A stretch of DNA of 5,733 bases, from the NCBI GenBank assembly GCA_030616695.1, contig JAUWWU010000069.1:1-5733 (forward strand), given 5' to 3'. The stretch comes from Candidatus Omnitrophota bacterium (GTDB lineage: Bacteria > Omnitrophota > Gorgyraeia > JAHIPI01). The translations under genes were made by a program, and so were the position numbers. Within the stretch, counting starts at the first letter, position 1. Each line of letters begins with the position of its first letter. Below, piece after piece: positions 4,482-5,733 of the stretch. Under the pieces are notes generated by a model. It worked only from the letters and a program-made list of their open reading frames with translations. It ran no database searches and had not been told where the DNA came from.

Positions 4482-5733
4482 ATGGAAACTGCCGGCTATT
4501 TAAATATAATTTTGTTATTCGGAATAATCGTCCTGGGCGGTACGTTCGGCTCGCGCCTCTTCCAGAGGCTCCACATACCACAGGTCATCGGCTATATTAT
4601 CGTCGGTATCATCCTGGGCGATGTCCTCAAAATAATAACCCCCGAAACCCTTAAAAACCTCAAGCCGTTTATAATGTTCGCGCTGGGCGTTATAGGGTTT
4701 ATGATCGGCTCTGAGCTCCGCGGCGAGATATTCAAGAAATACGGCAGGCAATTTTTCATTATCCTTTTCTCCCAGGGTATAGGGGCATTCCTTTTGGTGG
4801 CCATCGGCACCTCCGCGGCTATGTGGTTCGTGACGGGCAATCTATACGTCTCAATAGCAATGGGGCTTGTCTTAGGGGCTATTGCCTCCGCCACGGCGCC
4901 GGCGGCGACCGCCGATGTTTTACGGGAATACAAGACAAGGGGCCCTTTGACGGCTGCGATACTCGCTATCGTGGCGCTGGACGACGCACTGGCTCTCCTG
5001 CTCTACCGCGGGGCATCCACGGCAGCTGACGCCCTTATGGGCGTAGGCCGCGCCTCTGCCCTGACCATAACATCCCTATTAATAGGCGAGGTCGTCGGCG
5101 CGGTGCTTCTGGGATTCCTGACAGGGGTGGTTTTACATTTTATTTTAAAACTTGTCAAAGCCGAAGATAAAATCCTGGCGTTTTCGATAGCGTCGCTTTT
5201 ACTTGTAGTGGGCATCTCTATGATACCGGATATGGACCCGATCTTACCCTCTATGATACTCGGCATAACTATCGCCAACCTGATCCCCCGTCAGAGCAAG
5301 ATCACTTTTAAGCTTGTCGAGAATTTTTCTCCGCCGATTTACATTGCTTTCTTTGTGCTTGCCGGAGCACACATGCAGTTCAGTAAAATAGCCACCTGGA
5401 TGATAGTCATGATGGCGGTATATATCGTCTGCAGGGTCGCGGGCAAGATGTTTGGCTCTTGGTTCGGCGCCAGGTATTCAAATGCACCTGCCGTTGTCCG
5501 TAAATATCTGGGTATCTGCTTATTACCGCAGGCCGGAGTGGCAATCGGCCTTGCCATACTGGCAGGCCATCAGTTCAACGCAAACCTCGGCCATACCATA
5601 ATCATGGTCGTCATGACGGCGACGTTTATCATGGAGATCATCGGGCCGATGCTGGTCAAAGTAGGCGTCAAAAAGGCGGGCGAAATAGGGATGAACGTCA
5701 CTGAAGACGACCTGATAAAGACCTATAAAGTCA
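4482..5733 (+). CDS. CPA2-type cation/proton antiporter (partial, runs off right edge)
   Basis: The frame is open from ATG 4482 to the window end (417 codons). It is a polytopic membrane protein with about 12-13 hydrophobic segments, typical of the Na+(K+)/H+ exchanger fold. Family marks are IPQVIGYIIVGIILGD (TM2), the unwound TM4 region ASATAPAATADVLREYKTRG, and the paired aspartates D167-D168 in LDDALALLLY. In CPA2 members such as NapA this DD pair is the ion-binding and transport site and goes with electrogenic exchange. LPQAGVAIGLAI near residue 350 is a second family motif. The last visible residues (TEDDLIKTYKV) leave the membrane domain, so a cytoplasmic regulatory domain may follow; its type cannot be seen. 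There is no clear ribosome binding site: GGGA ends only 1 nt before the ATG and the -10 box is 9 nt away. The start is therefore either leaderless or further downstream. The transported ion is not determined. Confidence 0.88.
   Translation, partial: METAGYLNIILLFGIIVLGGTFGSRLFQRLHIPQVIGYIIVGIILGDVLKIITPETLKNLKPFIMFALGVIGFMIGSELRGEIFKKYGRQFFIILFSQGIGAFLLVAIGTSAAMWFVTGNLYVSIAMGLVLGAIASATAPAATADVLREYKTRGPLTAAILAIVALDDALALLLYRGASTAADALMGVGRASALTITSLLIGEVVGAVLLGFLTGVVLHFILKLVKAEDKILAFSIASLLLVVGISMIPDMDPILPSMILGITIANLIPRQSKITFKLVENFSPPIYIAFFVLAGAHMQFSKIATWMIVMMAVYIVCRVAGKMFGSWFGARYSNAPAVVRKYLGICLLPQAGVAIGLAILAGHQFNANLGHTIIMVVMTATFIMEIIGPMLVKVGVKKAGEIGMNVTEDDLIKTYKV

Noticed and set aside
4515..5557. 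Minus-strand and alternative-frame open frames across the antiporter
   Set aside because: The plus-strand frame from 4482 is continuously open with clear transporter motifs; the others are low-complexity shadows.
1..5733. CRISPR array, transposase, integrase or defence system
   Set aside because: No regularly spaced repeats, recombinase motifs or defence-type domains were seen on either strand.

Overview
The window looks like bacterial chromosome of roughly 45-50% G+C with sigma70-type promoters, strong AGGAGG ribosome binding sites and intrinsic terminators. Protein style (lysine/isoleucine-rich HflK and HflC, acetate kinase, a CPA2-type antiporter, and an N-terminal fragment resembling a protein type I associate with the PVC/Omnitrophota group) suggests an uncultured anaerobe, perhaps Candidatus Omnitrophota. 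The lineage is an inference from style, not a database match.

Layout. (1) At 1-113, on the minus strand, is the first 37 codons of a gene running off the left edge. (2) At 114-511 is a non-coding stretch holding a degenerate dispersed repeat, two hairpins and a consensus promoter. (3) At 512-780 is a tRNA-Asn(GUU) gene with encoded CCA, split inside the anticodon by a 193-nt group I intron (547-739). It is followed by a strong terminator. (4) At 887-1144 is a small secreted protein of unknown function with its own promoter and terminator. (5) At 1293-3250 is an hflK-hflC operon with a 4-base ATGA overlap. (6) At 3242-4372, minus strand, is ackA, converging on hflC and overlapping it by 9 bp. 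(7) At 4482-5733 is a CPA2-type cation/proton antiporter, divergent from ackA and truncated by the window edge, apparently with little or no 5' leader.

The most interesting element is the intron-bearing tRNA-Asn. Clover-leaf, P1 with the U.G splice-site pair, P2, P3, P4, P5, P6, P7, P8, P9, P10 and the terminal omega-G can all be drawn by hand from the sequence. The spliced product is a perfect tRNA-Asn. Group I introns in bacterial tRNA genes are best known from tRNA-Leu(UAA), Arg(CCU), Ile(CAU) and fMet, so Asn(GUU) with a break between anticodon bases 35 and 36 deserves attention.

The protein genes are mostly housekeeping. HflK/HflC form the SPFH membrane complex that controls the FtsH protease. 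AckA makes ATP and acetate from acetyl phosphate. The antiporter handles ion and pH balance. They appear to be separate transcription units, and no functional link between them is visible beyond proximity.
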